Part shown: piece by piece, positions 17,890 through 26,092 of the stretch | Layout of the letters: the number at the start of each line of letters is the position of its first letter | Position numbering within the stretch: the first letter of the stretch is position 1 | Assembly: GCF_003583765.1 (NCBI RefSeq) | Contig: NZ_QXQA01000021.1 | Span: 1 to 64,000 of the forward strand | Direction of reading: 5' to 3' | Source: Paenibacillus nanensis | Lineage (GTDB): Bacteria > Bacillota > Bacilli > Paenibacillales > Paenibacillaceae | DNA: 64,000 nt | The notes under the pieces: generated by a model | Databases searched by the model: none | What the model was told of the DNA's origin: nothing | Seen by the model: only the letters and a program-made list of their open reading frames with translations | Program-made: the position numbers and the translations under genes

Positions 17890-18849
17890 TTAAAACATTT
17901 TTTGTTTTCCGATTTTTTTCATCTGCGTATACGTCAGGACGAATACCAAGAGTCCCATCATGACGCCCATTGCAGCCGCCGGACCGAACTTCAGATTTTG
18001 GAACGCTTCAATATAAATCAAGCTCGGGATAACATGCGTCTGGTTCATCGGACCGCCAGCCGTAATGAAATAAACCTGCGGGAAGAAACCGAATGCCCCG
18101 TTGATCAGATTGATGACGATAAACAGCGTGATCGGCTTAAGCAGCGGAATCGTAATGCGCCAGAACTTCTGATAAGCATTCGCTCCGTCGATGTCGGCCG
18201 CTTCGTACATGTCCTTCGGTATGCCTTGCAGCGCGGCAAGATAAATCACGACGCCCCAGCCGACCGTCTTCCAAATATGGAACAGCCAGATCATCACCAT
18301 TGCGGACCAGTAGTTGCTGCGCCAGGAGATCGGCTCGGATAAGATGCCCAGCTTGGCATGAAGAATGTAGTTAATAAAGCCTCCGTCGCCGTCGGCGAAT
18401 AGGTATTTGAACAAGAGTGCGATAATAATCCACGAGGTTACGATCGGCAAATAATAGATCGTGCGGAACGCAATCTTGAATTTGACGAATTTAGCGTTAA
18501 TCAGCACCGCGAAAAAAATCGCGAGAAACCAGTTGACCGGCACAGTGGCCAGTACGTTTAGAAAGGTGTTGCGAAGCGCGATAAGGAACCGGTCGTTCGG
18601 ATCCTGGAATACTTTCGTATAATTATCGAAGCCAACCCACGGATTCGCCGCGTTCGGCATAATGCTGTAGTCTTGAAAGCTGATCATGATGTTGCGAATC
18701 ATCGGGTAGATGACGAATACGGCGATGCCGATGAAGCCTATTGCCACGAAGGGCAGCACAGCCATCCATTGCCGCAGGCCTAGCTTGAATTTGTTCTTGC
18801 TTGATACGGGCACTTGCTTCGTCTCCGGCGTCAACATGGAAGTGGACAT
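17890..18849 (-). CDS. Carbohydrate ABC transporter permease (MalF type)
   Basis: A 319-residue protein with six predicted membrane segments. The EAA loop reads AALQGIPKDMYEAADIDGAN followed by FWRITIPLLKP. ATG 18849 is chosen over an earlier in-frame codon at 18882 because AAGGAGG lies 10 nt before it. It pairs with the MalG-type permease downstream and the binding protein upstream. Confidence 0.9.
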   Translation of the reverse strand: MSTSMLTPETKQVPVSSKNKFKLGLRQWMAVLPFVAIGFIGIAVFVIYPMIRNIMISFQDYSIMPNAANPWVGFDNYTKVFQDPNDRFLIALRNTFLNVLATVPVNWFLAIFFAVLINAKFVKFKIAFRTIYYLPIVTSWIIIALLFKYLFADGDGGFINYILHAKLGILSEPISWRSNYWSAMVMIWLFHIWKTVGWGVVIYLAALQGIPKDMYEAADIDGANAYQKFWRITIPLLKPITLFIVINLINGAFGFFPQVYFITAGGPMNQTHVIPSLIYIEAFQNLKFGPAAAMGVMMGLLVFVLTYTQMKKIGKQKMF

Positions 18850-18897
18850 GAGCTGAAGGCCTCCTTTCAATAGATGAAACACGTTCGCGTTAAGTCA

Positions 18898-18950
18898 GGA
18901 AAGGGCTCCTTCGCCGAAGCGTCCGCTGCTCCCCGCGAATTCGCCCTTCC
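18898..18950 (-). promoter_or_regulatory. GC-rich stem-loop between binding-protein and permease genes
   Basis: GGAAAGGGC (18898-18906) pairs, with one bulge, with GCCCTTCC (18943-18950). Smaller palindromes (GCGAATTCGC, CGCTTCGGCG) lie within. Hairpins at this place in sugar importer operons protect the binding-protein mRNA and lower permease expression. No T-tract was seen, so this is not a full terminator. Confidence 0.45.
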
Positions 18951-18968
18951 CGCTTTCGCTGCTTCTTG

Positions 18969-20282
18969 TTAGTTCAAAATCGCTTCGATTTGCTTAACCG
19001 CTTCGTCCAGCGCGGCCTTCGGCTCCTGCTCGCCGCGGATCGCTTTCTCGAACGCTAGGTTGAAGATGCCTTCCACTTCTCCCCATTGCGGGATCGGCGT
19101 ACGCGGCAATGCCGTTTCAAGCTGCTCGACGAACGTGTCGACGAATGGAATATCCATTGTTTTCATAGCGTCTGCAGCCGCTTTGTTGGATGGGATCAGA
19201 CCCGTTTCCGCCATCATCTTCTGCGGCTCCTCCGTCAGCATCCACTTCGCGAATGTCCAGGCTTCTTCCGGATGCTTGGAGTTGGCGAACATAACGAGAT
19301 CCTCGCCGCCGATTACGGAACGGCTTCCGCCTTCGCCCGCAGGCATAAGCGCTCTAACCGTTTGCTCCATCGGATCAAAGCCGGTTTGTTCTTTTTCTGC
19401 AATCTTCGTGCTGTAGAACCAAGGGCCGTCGTCGCTCATCAGGTAGTCGCCGCTAATAATGCCGTCCCATGTGCCAGGCTCGCCGCCCAGCATGACCGGC
19501 AGTACGAGTCCTTCGTTGTTCCAATCTACAATTGTTTGCAGCGCCTTCACGCTTGCTTCGCTGTTCAGGTAACCGTCGACTTTGGTGTAATCTTCGTTCG
19601 TGATGGAGCCGCCAAGGCTCCAGAACCAAGGGCCAAGCCCCCATGCATGAATGCCGGATACGCCGATGCCGTATTTGCCTTTTTCCTTCAGCGTTCTAGC
19701 CGCGGCAACCAGTTCATCCATTGTTTTCGGAGCTTCCGTCAGCCCCGCTTCCTCTAGCGTCGCTTTGTTGTAGATCGCGATCTTTGTGTTCGTGTTCACC
19801 GGCACGCCGTAGTAGCCGCCGTTATAGAAGTTAGTTGCCATCGGAGCTTCGAATACGCTTGCTTTCAACTCTTCGAAGCCTTCCAGCTTGCTTACGTCCA
19901 TCAGCGCGTTCTGCGCCGCGAACTCAGGCACCCATACGATGTCCATACGCATCAGGTCCGGAGCAGCGTCGCCCGCAACGCCTGCAATTACTTGCTGCTT
20001 CAAGCCTTCATACGGCATGCGAGTCAGCTTCAGTTCGATATTCGGATATGCAGCTTCGAATGCAGGCTTGATCTTTTCAACCAATGCCTTCTCTTCCGCG
20101 TCGCTGTAAGTGTGCCAATATTCAATCGTTACTTTTTTGCCGGACGGTTTATTTTCTCCGCCGTTGCTTGTGCCGTTGTCGGCTGCGTTGTTCGCGCCAT
20201 TATTGCCGCTTCCGCATGCCGCCATGACAAGCACCAGCACTAGAGCCATTACCGCCAAAGCCGATTTTTTCATCGCTTTCAT
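18969..20282 (-). CDS. Carbohydrate ABC transporter substrate-binding lipoprotein
   Basis: A 437-residue lipoprotein with lipobox MAAC (Cys23), an Asn/Gly-rich tether (about 24-48) and a family-1 solute-binding domain. It is the first gene of the importer operon. GGGGAG lies 9 nt before the ATG. Clustering with a GH66 dextranase and an oligo-1,6-glucosidase points to isomalto-oligosaccharides as ligand. The protein is clearly paralogous to the lipoprotein encoded at 10386-11690 in the same locus. Confidence 0.9.
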   Translation of the reverse strand: MKAMKKSALAVMALVLVLVMAACGSGNNGANNAADNGTSNGGENKPSGKKVTIEYWHTYSDAEEKALVEKIKPAFEAAYPNIELKLTRMPYEGLKQQVIAGVAGDAAPDLMRMDIVWVPEFAAQNALMDVSKLEGFEELKASVFEAPMATNFYNGGYYGVPVNTNTKIAIYNKATLEEAGLTEAPKTMDELVAAARTLKEKGKYGIGVSGIHAWGLGPWFWSLGGSITNEDYTKVDGYLNSEASVKALQTIVDWNNEGLVLPVMLGGEPGTWDGIISGDYLMSDDGPWFYSTKIAEKEQTGFDPMEQTVRALMPAGEGGSRSVIGGEDLVMFANSKHPEEAWTFAKWMLTEEPQKMMAETGLIPSNKAAADAMKTMDIPFVDTFVEQLETALPRTPIPQWGEVEGIFNLAFEKAIRGEQEPKAALDEAVKQIEAILN

Positions 20283-20348
20283 TCTCTATTGCTCCCCTCT
20301 GTTCTCTTGAGTAGTTACATTCTGATTATCTCGCGGGAGACGATCTGG

Positions 20349-20362
20349 GGTAACCGTTTTCA
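20349..20362 (-). promoter_or_regulatory. Putative CcpA-binding cre site
   Basis: On the minus strand TGAAAACGGTTACC matches the catabolite-responsive element consensus TGWNANCGNTNWCA except at the last base. It lies about 67 bp upstream of the binding-protein start, where carbon catabolite repression of the dextran operon would be expected. Confidence 0.55.
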
Positions 20363-20435
20363 TTCTCATTGTCGTGTCGTATTTTCTCGTGTGTGGATGC
20401 TGCTTGTACCTGGCATGGTGTGCGATATTCCGATA

Positions 20436-20454
20436 GGGTGTAAATGTTACACCC
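20436..20454. promoter_or_regulatory. Perfect inverted repeat between glucosidase and importer genes
   Basis: GGGTGTAA-ATG-TTACACCC is a perfect 8-bp inverted repeat with a 3-bp spacer. It is 27 bp beyond the glucosidase stop and about 155 bp upstream of the importer start. It could be an operator or a short terminator; the T-tract is poor, which favours an operator. Confidence 0.4.
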
Positions 20455-20480
20455 TTTCGGAGCGGTGCCGGGAAGCTCCC

Positions 20481-22163
20481 TTATACCGTTAGCTTGTACA
20501 CTCTCGCCTCGTATGGACGGAGCTTCAAATGTCGGATGTCTTGCGCCGCGTCGACATCATCATAGCTGCTGATCATCAGCTCTCTTGCGTTATGCGCCAA
20601 ATGCTCCGGAAGCTCGAATACGGGCTCTCCGCCGAAGAAGTTCAGCATGACAAGCCACAATTCGCCGTCCAGCTCTCGCGTATAGGCATAGATTTCATCA
20701 TGCTCCGGCAGGATGAGCTCGTAACGGCCGTAGGTGATGATGGCGTGCTGCTTGCGAAGCGCGATGAGCTTCTTATAATAATGGAAGATCGAGTCCGGGT
20801 CGTTTATAGACTGCTCCGCGTTAATGGTTACGTAGTTCGGATTGGACGCGATCCACGGCGTTCCTGTTGTAAAACCGCCGTTCGGTGAAGCGTCCCACTG
20901 CATCGGCGTCCGTGCATTGTCTCTTCCTTTGGCATAAATCGATGCCATGGTTTGAGCCTCTGGCTTGCCTTGCTCGATATGATGCTCGCGGTACATATTG
21001 AGCGTCTCGATATCGCGGTAATCGTTAATCGACGGGAATTTGACGTTTGTCATGCCAAACTCCTCACCCTGGTAAATATACGGCGTGCCTTTCAGCGTAT
21101 GGAGCAGCGTCGCCAGCATTTTGGCGGACTCTTTATGGTAGCGCTCCGCGTCGCCGAATCGCGAAACCATACGCGGCTGGTCATGGTTGTTCAGATACAG
21201 GCTGTTCCAGCCCGTATGTTCCAGGCCTACCTGCCATTTGTGCAAAATATCCCGCAGCCCTTTCAGCGTCCAAGGCCGCACATCCCACTTGCCGCCGGGG
21301 CCGGAGTCGACGTCCATGTGCTCGAATTGGAACACCATGTTGAGCTCGCCGCGGTCCTCGCCCGTGTACAGCTTCGCTTGATCCACCGTCGCGCCCGGCA
21401 TTTCCCCGACCGTCATAATGTCGTATTTGGACAGCACCTCGCGGTTCATTTCCTGCAAAAACTCGTGGATGCGGGGACCGTTCATAAAATGCTCGCCGCC
21501 CCACGCGTACCGGTCTTCGCCGACGCTAGGCAAGCCAGGTGTCTTCGAAATGCAGTTGATAACGTCCATGCGGAAGCCGTCGATGCCTTTATCGAGCCAG
21601 AACGTCATCATATCGTACACTTCTTTGCGAAGCGTCGGGTTTTCCCAATTCAGATCCGGCTGCTTCTTCGAGAACAGGTGCAGGAAGTACTCGCCTGTCG
21701 CCTCGTCGTACTGCCATGCGGAGCCGCCGAAGAACGACACCCAGTTGTTCGGCTCCTCGCCCTTCTCGTTCGCGGGGCGCCAAATATAATAATCGCGGTA
21801 CGGGCTGTCCTTGGACGACCGCGATTCCATGAACCACGCATGCTCGTCCGACGAATGGTTCACGACGAGGTCCATCATCAGCTTCATGCCCCGGCCGTGT
21901 ATGCCTTCGAGCAGCTGCTCCCAATCCGCCATCGTGCCGAATTCGTCCATAATGTCGCGGTAATCGCTTATATCGTAGCCGTTGTCGTCGTTCGGCGACT
22001 TGAACACCGGGCTCAGCCAAATGACGTCCACGCCCAGCTCCTTCAAGTAATCCAGCTTTGACGCGATGCCCTGCAAGTCGCCGATGCCGTCCCCGTTCGA
22101 ATCCATAAAGCTCCGAGGGTAGATTTGATACACAACCGCTTCTTTCCAAAACGCTTTTTTCAT
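20481..22163 (-). CDS. GH13 oligo-1,6-glucosidase (alpha-glucosidase)
   Basis: A 560-residue cytoplasmic GH13 subfamily 31 enzyme. Catalytic Asp200 (GFRMDVIN), Glu254 (VGEMPG) and Asp328 (NNHDQPR) are all present. The residue after the nucleophile is Val201; in this subfamily Val there marks alpha-1,6 (isomaltose-type) specificity, while Thr or Ala marks alpha-1,4. ATG 22163 is chosen because AAGGAG sits 8 nt upstream; a GTG three codons earlier overlaps that site. It would release glucose from isomalto-oligosaccharides imported by the adjacent transporter. Trehalose-6-phosphate hydrolase is a related alternative but fits the context less well. Confidence 0.9.
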   Translation of the reverse strand: MKKAFWKEAVVYQIYPRSFMDSNGDGIGDLQGIASKLDYLKELGVDVIWLSPVFKSPNDDNGYDISDYRDIMDEFGTMADWEQLLEGIHGRGMKLMMDLVVNHSSDEHAWFMESRSSKDSPYRDYYIWRPANEKGEEPNNWVSFFGGSAWQYDEATGEYFLHLFSKKQPDLNWENPTLRKEVYDMMTFWLDKGIDGFRMDVINCISKTPGLPSVGEDRYAWGGEHFMNGPRIHEFLQEMNREVLSKYDIMTVGEMPGATVDQAKLYTGEDRGELNMVFQFEHMDVDSGPGGKWDVRPWTLKGLRDILHKWQVGLEHTGWNSLYLNNHDQPRMVSRFGDAERYHKESAKMLATLLHTLKGTPYIYQGEEFGMTNVKFPSINDYRDIETLNMYREHHIEQGKPEAQTMASIYAKGRDNARTPMQWDASPNGGFTTGTPWIASNPNYVTINAEQSINDPDSIFHYYKKLIALRKQHAIITYGRYELILPEHDEIYAYTRELDGELWLVMLNFFGGEPVFELPEHLAHNARELMISSYDDVDAAQDIRHLKLRPYEARVYKLTV

Positions 22164-22263
22164 CTCGCTCACTCCTTGCGTGCTTATGCTCTAAGTATGA
22201 AAGAGCCGCCCGCCCGCGGAAACGTGCAATAATCACATGTTGCGGAATAAAGTGCACCCCCCG

Positions 22264-23015
22264 CACGCCGGCGTGTTAAGCTGCTCTCACCGCCTTCGTT
22301 CCGCCCAACTCCCGCATTCCGCACATTTAAGCCGGTCCCGCCGCCTTCGTTCCACCAAGCTCCCGCATTCCGCACATTTAAGTCGGTCCCGCCGACTTTT
22401 TCCTGCCAAACTCCCGCATTCCGCTCATTTAAGTCGGTCCCGCCGCCTTCGTTCCGCCCAACTCCCGCATTCCGCACATTTAAGTCGGTCCCGCCGACTT
22501 ATTCCAGCCAACTCCTGCATTCCGCACATTTAAGTCGGTCTCACCGTCTTCGTTCCACCAAATTCCCGCATTCCGCACATTTAAGCCGGTCTCGCCGACT
22601 TATTCCTGCCAAACCCCCGCATTTCACACATTTAAGCCGGTCCCGCCGCCTTCGTTCCGCCCAACTCCCGCATTCCGCACTTTTAAGTCGGTCTCACCGT
22701 CTTAGTTCCACCAAGCTCCAGCATTCCTCACATTTAAGCCGGTCTCGCCGACTTAGTTCCACCAAGCTCCAGCATTCCTCACATTTAAGCCGGTCTCGCC
22801 TACTTATACCTACGTAACTCCCACATTTCACACATTTAAGCCGGTCTCGCCGACTTATTCCTGCCAAACTCCCGCATTCCGCACATTTAAGCCGGTCTCG
22901 CCGACTTATTCCTGCCAAACTCCCGCATTCCGCACATTTAAGTCGGTCCCGCCGACTTTTTTCTGCCAAACCCCCGCATTCCGCACATTTAAGACGGTCT
23001 CGCCGACTTATTCCT
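22264..23015. repeat. Tandem array C: about 15 copies of a 51-bp unit
   Basis: Fourteen clear units are anchored at 22315, 22366, 22417, 22468, 22518, 22569, 22620, 22671, 22722, 22773, 22824, 22875, 22926 and 22977. A degenerate first copy starts at 22264. Spacing is 51 bp, with one 50-bp unit. Each holds AAGYCGG-5 nt-CCGACTT or a variant of it, a 7-bp stem in the best copies. The array fills most of the gap between the glucosidase start and the ThuA gene end. The open frames through it are 17-residue repeats and are not credible proteins. From 22164 to 22263 only the glucosidase leader was recognised. Confidence 0.9.
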
Positions 23016-23032
23016 CATTCCGTTCTGCCTCA

Positions 23033-23085
23033 AAACAAAAAAAGCATCTCCCTGCGCCGGTTCGGCCGACGTGGAGAGACGCTTT
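23033..23085 (-). terminator. Terminator of the ThuA-dehydrogenase operon
   Basis: Read leftward, AAAGCGTCTCTCC pairs imperfectly with GGGAGATGCTTT, and seven T follow. It lies downstream of the ThuA-like gene and beyond a 14-bp repeat tract. Confidence 0.65.
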
Positions 23086-23095
23086 GTCTTTAACT

Positions 23096-23204
23096 AGCTT
23101 GTTCTTTACTACTTGTTCTTTACTACTTGTTCTTACTACTTGTTCTTTACTACTTGTTCTTTACTACTTGTTCTTTACTACTTGTTCTTTACTCACTAGT
23201 TCTA
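23096..23204. repeat. Short tandem repeat, 14-bp unit, about seven copies
   Basis: ACTTGTTCTTTACT is repeated about seven times head to tail, with one 13-bp unit and a degenerate last copy. It lies between the ThuA stop (23221) and its terminator, so it would be transcribed into the 3' untranslated region. Such tracts readily gain or lose units. Confidence 0.85.
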
Positions 23205-23220
23205 TACGAAATCGCCCTGT

Positions 23221-23958
23221 TTACTTCGCCTTCCCGATCGGCTCGATCGGGTCGACGCGGCCGGCCTTGGTGGATGCGCCTGCAACAGGCTCCGCCCAAT
23301 AGACGGCGTTGGAGATGACCTTCAGCACCTCCGGCTGGTGGTAGATCGGGAACGTCTCATGGCCCGGACGGAAGTAGAACAGCTTGCCTTTGCCGCGGCG
23401 GTAGCAGCAGCCGCTGCGGAACACTTCGCCGCCTTCGAACCAAGAGATGAAGACGAGCTCGTCCGGAGCCGGAATTTCGAACCGCTCTCCATACATCTCT
23501 TCCTTCGGAATTTCAAAATAATCGCCGAGCCCTTCCGCGATCGGATGGCCGTGCTCGATCACCCATACGCGCTCGCGCTCGCCGTCGTCGCGCCATTTCA
23601 GCGTGCCCGTCTTCGTGCCGAGCAGGCGCTCGAACAGCTTGGAGCCGTGTCCGGAATGGAGCACGATAAGCCCCATGCCGTCCAATATGCGCGTCCGCAC
23701 CTTCTCCACGATATCGTCGCGCACTTCGCCATGCGCCAAATGTCCCCACCAGATCAGGACATCCGTATTTGCCAGCACCTCGTCGGTTAGTCCGTGCTCG
23801 GGCTCATCCAATGTCGCCGTCCGCACCTCGATACGCTCCTGCGTTTTCAAATAATTCCCGATCGCATTGTGAATGCCCTCCGGATAAATGCTTGCCACAT
23901 GCTCGTTCTGTCTCTCATGCCGATATTCGTTCCATACCGTTACTTTAATCGCTGCCAT
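23221..23958 (-). CDS. ThuA-like trehalose-utilisation family protein
   Basis: A 245-residue protein of the ThuA family, a glutamine-amidotransferase-like fold. Visible landmarks are VTVWNEYRHE at the N-terminus, DVLIWWGHLAH near residue 70, IVLHSGHGSKLF near 100 and FYFRPGHETFP near 205. In rhizobia ThuA works with the dehydrogenase ThuB on trehalose and related disaccharides; here the gene just upstream is a Gfo/Idh/MocA dehydrogenase, which repeats that pairing. The exact sugar is not known. No signal peptide is seen. Confidence 0.85.
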   Translation of the reverse strand: MAAIKVTVWNEYRHERQNEHVASIYPEGIHNAIGNYLKTQERIEVRTATLDEPEHGLTDEVLANTDVLIWWGHLAHGEVRDDIVEKVRTRILDGMGLIVLHSGHGSKLFERLLGTKTGTLKWRDDGERERVWVIEHGHPIAEGLGDYFEIPKEEMYGERFEIPAPDELVFISWFEGGEVFRSGCCYRRGKGKLFYFRPGHETFPIYHQPEVLKVISNAVYWAEPVAGASTKAGRVDPIEPIGKAK

Positions 23959-24019
23959 TGCTTCTCCTCCTATGAAAAATGCTGATCTGCTAAAAAGCCT
24001 CCATCAAGCAAATCGCCTT

Positions 24020-25063
24020 CTACTTCGCCGACACCCACCGCTCCTGCTCGAACGATTCAATAATCGCGTCCAGCGTCCGCTGATTGATATAACCATCTTC
24101 GATCGTCGCGTCCAGCCCGTCCGCCTTGCCGAGCAGCAGGTTGAAGAAGGACTGCATCTGCTCCGCCCGGCAAGCCTCCGGAATGTCCGCGCTGCGGAAG
24201 CCGCCTTCCTCATCGGCGAAATTCACCTCGAGCGTGTCGTTCTCTTCCAAGCTATAAACGAGCGAGCCCTTAGAGCCGTAAATTTCGATCCGCTGGTAGT
24301 TGCCCCGTCCGTAAGCGAACCTCGAAATTTCCATGGAGGAAGAAATGCCGCCCTCCAGCTTGGCCAGCACATGACAGAAATCGTCGACGTCAACCTCGCC
24401 TGTGCCCTCGCCTCTCGGAAGGCTGCGTTCCCGGATAATCGTGTCGGCATGCCCGATCACCTTCTCCGTCTCGCCTACCAGGAACCGGTGAAGATCGAGA
24501 ATATGCGAGCCGAGATCGCCCAGGGCGCCGGAGCCTGAAAGCTCTTTGCTGAAGCGCCAGACGAGCGGAACCTCCTCATTGATCGCCCAGCCCTGCAAAT
24601 ATTGGCTGTACACGTGATGGATGCGGCCCAGCTTCCCTTCGCGGATCAACTGCCGGGCGTAGCGCGCTGCCGCTTTATACCGGTACGTGAAGCACACCAT
24701 ATGCGGAATCGGCGACTTCCCCAGCTCCTCGCGCAAAATTTCCGCTTCTTTCGTATTCATCGCAATCGGCTTCTCCAGCGCAAAAGGCATGCCGTATTGG
24801 ATCGCGTCAAAAGCCACTTGAAAATGATTGAAGTTCGGAGTCCCGATCATCACCGCGTCGAGCTCTTTATTTTGGAGCATATCCTCATGCTTTGCGTACC
24901 TGCGTTCCTCCGGAATGCGCAGCGCGTCGCCTCTTTCGGCAAGCGCCTTTTCGTTCACGTCGCATATTGCCCACAGCTCCGCGTCCGGGCTTTGCTCGAT
25001 GCCCCCAATATGAAAATTCGCGATGCCGCCCAGTCCGATTACGCCGATTTTCAGCTTTTTCAT
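24020..25063 (-). CDS. Gfo/Idh/MocA-family NAD(P)-dependent sugar dehydrogenase
   Basis: A 347-residue oxidoreductase. The N-terminal Rossmann fold has GVIGLGGIA (about 6-14), and the conserved catalytic EKPIA motif lies near residue 97. A C-terminal alpha/beta dimerisation domain includes GDLGSHILDLHRF (about 180-192), whose Asp and His are typical of the family. The start at 25063 gives the usual MKKLKIGVIG opening; an ATG three codons earlier is also possible and neither has a strong ribosome site. It is probably the ThuB-like partner of the downstream ThuA protein and is divergent from an AraC regulator. Confidence 0.85.
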   Translation of the reverse strand: MKKLKIGVIGLGGIANFHIGGIEQSPDAELWAICDVNEKALAERGDALRIPEERRYAKHEDMLQNKELDAVMIGTPNFNHFQVAFDAIQYGMPFALEKPIAMNTKEAEILREELGKSPIPHMVCFTYRYKAAARYARQLIREGKLGRIHHVYSQYLQGWAINEEVPLVWRFSKELSGSGALGDLGSHILDLHRFLVGETEKVIGHADTIIRERSLPRGEGTGEVDVDDFCHVLAKLEGGISSSMEISRFAYGRGNYQRIEIYGSKGSLVYSLEENDTLEVNFADEEGGFRSADIPEACRAEQMQSFFNLLLGKADGLDATIEDGYINQRTLDAIIESFEQERWVSAK

Positions 25064-25137
25064 ATGCACCATCCATTCGTTATACGGATTGTCGTTCCAT
25101 GAACAGTATAGGGTGTGCTAGAATAATCGAAAATGCG

Positions 25138-25161
25138 AAAAGGTGACCCTTTTTGTACAAT
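25138..25161 (+). promoter_or_regulatory. Inverted repeat next to a -10 element before the AraC gene
   Basis: AAAAGG-TGAC-CCTTTT (25138-25153) is a perfect 6-bp inverted repeat. TGTACAAT (-10 TACAAT at 25156-25161) follows at once. It lies in the 132-bp divergent region between the dehydrogenase and the AraC regulator, a likely control point for both. Confidence 0.4.
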
Positions 25162-25195
25162 AGCGACTTTTTAAGCAGGGGAGGTTAGGTGCGGC

Positions 25196-26080
25196 ATGCT
25201 GAAAATGAACGTCGGGCTCGTCCCCAAAATTTTGCTGATCGGCTACGTTTCTTACAAGTCCCCCTGGATCCATTTCCATCGGAATACGGATGAGCAGATT
25301 TTATACGTCATAAAAAACGGCGAATTGCACATGAGGGAGAACGGCGTGGAATACGTCCTGCGGCGCGGCGATATGCTGCTTCTCGAGCCGGGACTCGATC
25401 ACGAAGGGACAAAAAAAGCGACCTGCGACTACTACTATTTTCACTTCAAGCACCCGGAGATGAGCGCGGCTGCCGAACAAGACCCGTTCTCGCTTGCGAA
25501 AAGCATCCTGCTCGAGGACAGCGGAGAGCTCGAGGATGAGAGCGGTTATTACTTCCCGAAACGCCATACGCTTTCCGACAAAAACAGCTTCCATCAGACG
25601 ATGTACGCGATGAATGAGCTGCTGCTGCTATACCGGCGCAAGCATTACAACCGCGGCTTAACCGCGCTTCGCTTCTCCGAGCTCCTGATCGAGCTGTCGC
25701 GGGATTATTTCCTTCATGTGCTGCAGAACGAGAGAGGGAAGGGCTCCAAGGCTGTAGCCAAGGTGCACGCGCTGCTTGACTTTATTCACCTTCACTACAC
25801 CGAAAAAATAAGCAGCGAGCGGATTGAGCGGGAATTCGAATCGAACTACGATTATTTGAACCGGATTTTCAAAGACATTACGGGTCACACCATTACGCGG
25901 TACGTCAACAAAGTCCGCATTCAGCACGCGCAGGAGCTGATTCAGGCGACGCATATGAGCTTTGGGGAAATCGGCTATTTGACGGGGCTGAACGATCCGT
26001 ATTATTTCAGCAAGGTGTTCAAGCAGTTTACGGGGGTGTCCCCGGCTCAGTATTACAAAAAAGTACGGGAGACGATTTAA
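25196..26080 (+). CDS. AraC-family transcriptional regulator (cupin sensor)
   Basis: A 294-residue regulator. An N-terminal cupin ligand-binding domain (about 20-100; GELHMRENGVEYVLRRGDML) is followed by a C-terminal AraC helix-turn-helix pair (about 190-292), ending with YYFSKVFKQFTGVSPAQYYKK. GGGGAGG precedes the ATG. It is divergent from the ThuA/dehydrogenase operon, which it most likely controls in response to a sugar. The DUF3626 gene starts 12 bp after its stop and may be co-transcribed. Confidence 0.88.
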   Translation: MLKMNVGLVPKILLIGYVSYKSPWIHFHRNTDEQILYVIKNGELHMRENGVEYVLRRGDMLLLEPGLDHEGTKKATCDYYYFHFKHPEMSAAAEQDPFSLAKSILLEDSGELEDESGYYFPKRHTLSDKNSFHQTMYAMNELLLLYRRKHYNRGLTALRFSELLIELSRDYFLHVLQNERGKGSKAVAKVHALLDFIHLHYTEKISSERIEREFESNYDYLNRIFKDITGHTITRYVNKVRIQHAQELIQATHMSFGEIGYLTGLNDPYYFSKVFKQFTGVSPAQYYKKVRETI

Positions 26081-26092
26081 GGGGGAGTAGAA

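Noticed and set aside
20952..22061. Long plus-strand open frame opposite the glucosidase gene
   Set aside because: It is antisense to an enzyme with all catalytic motifs. The predicted peptide has no recognisable family.
22184..22969. Several short open frames on both strands in array C
   Set aside because: They are translations of the 51-bp repeat on both strands and in several frames. None has a credible start.
22264..23015. CRISPR array
   Set aside because: Units are contiguous, with no unique spacers, and no cas genes are in the window.
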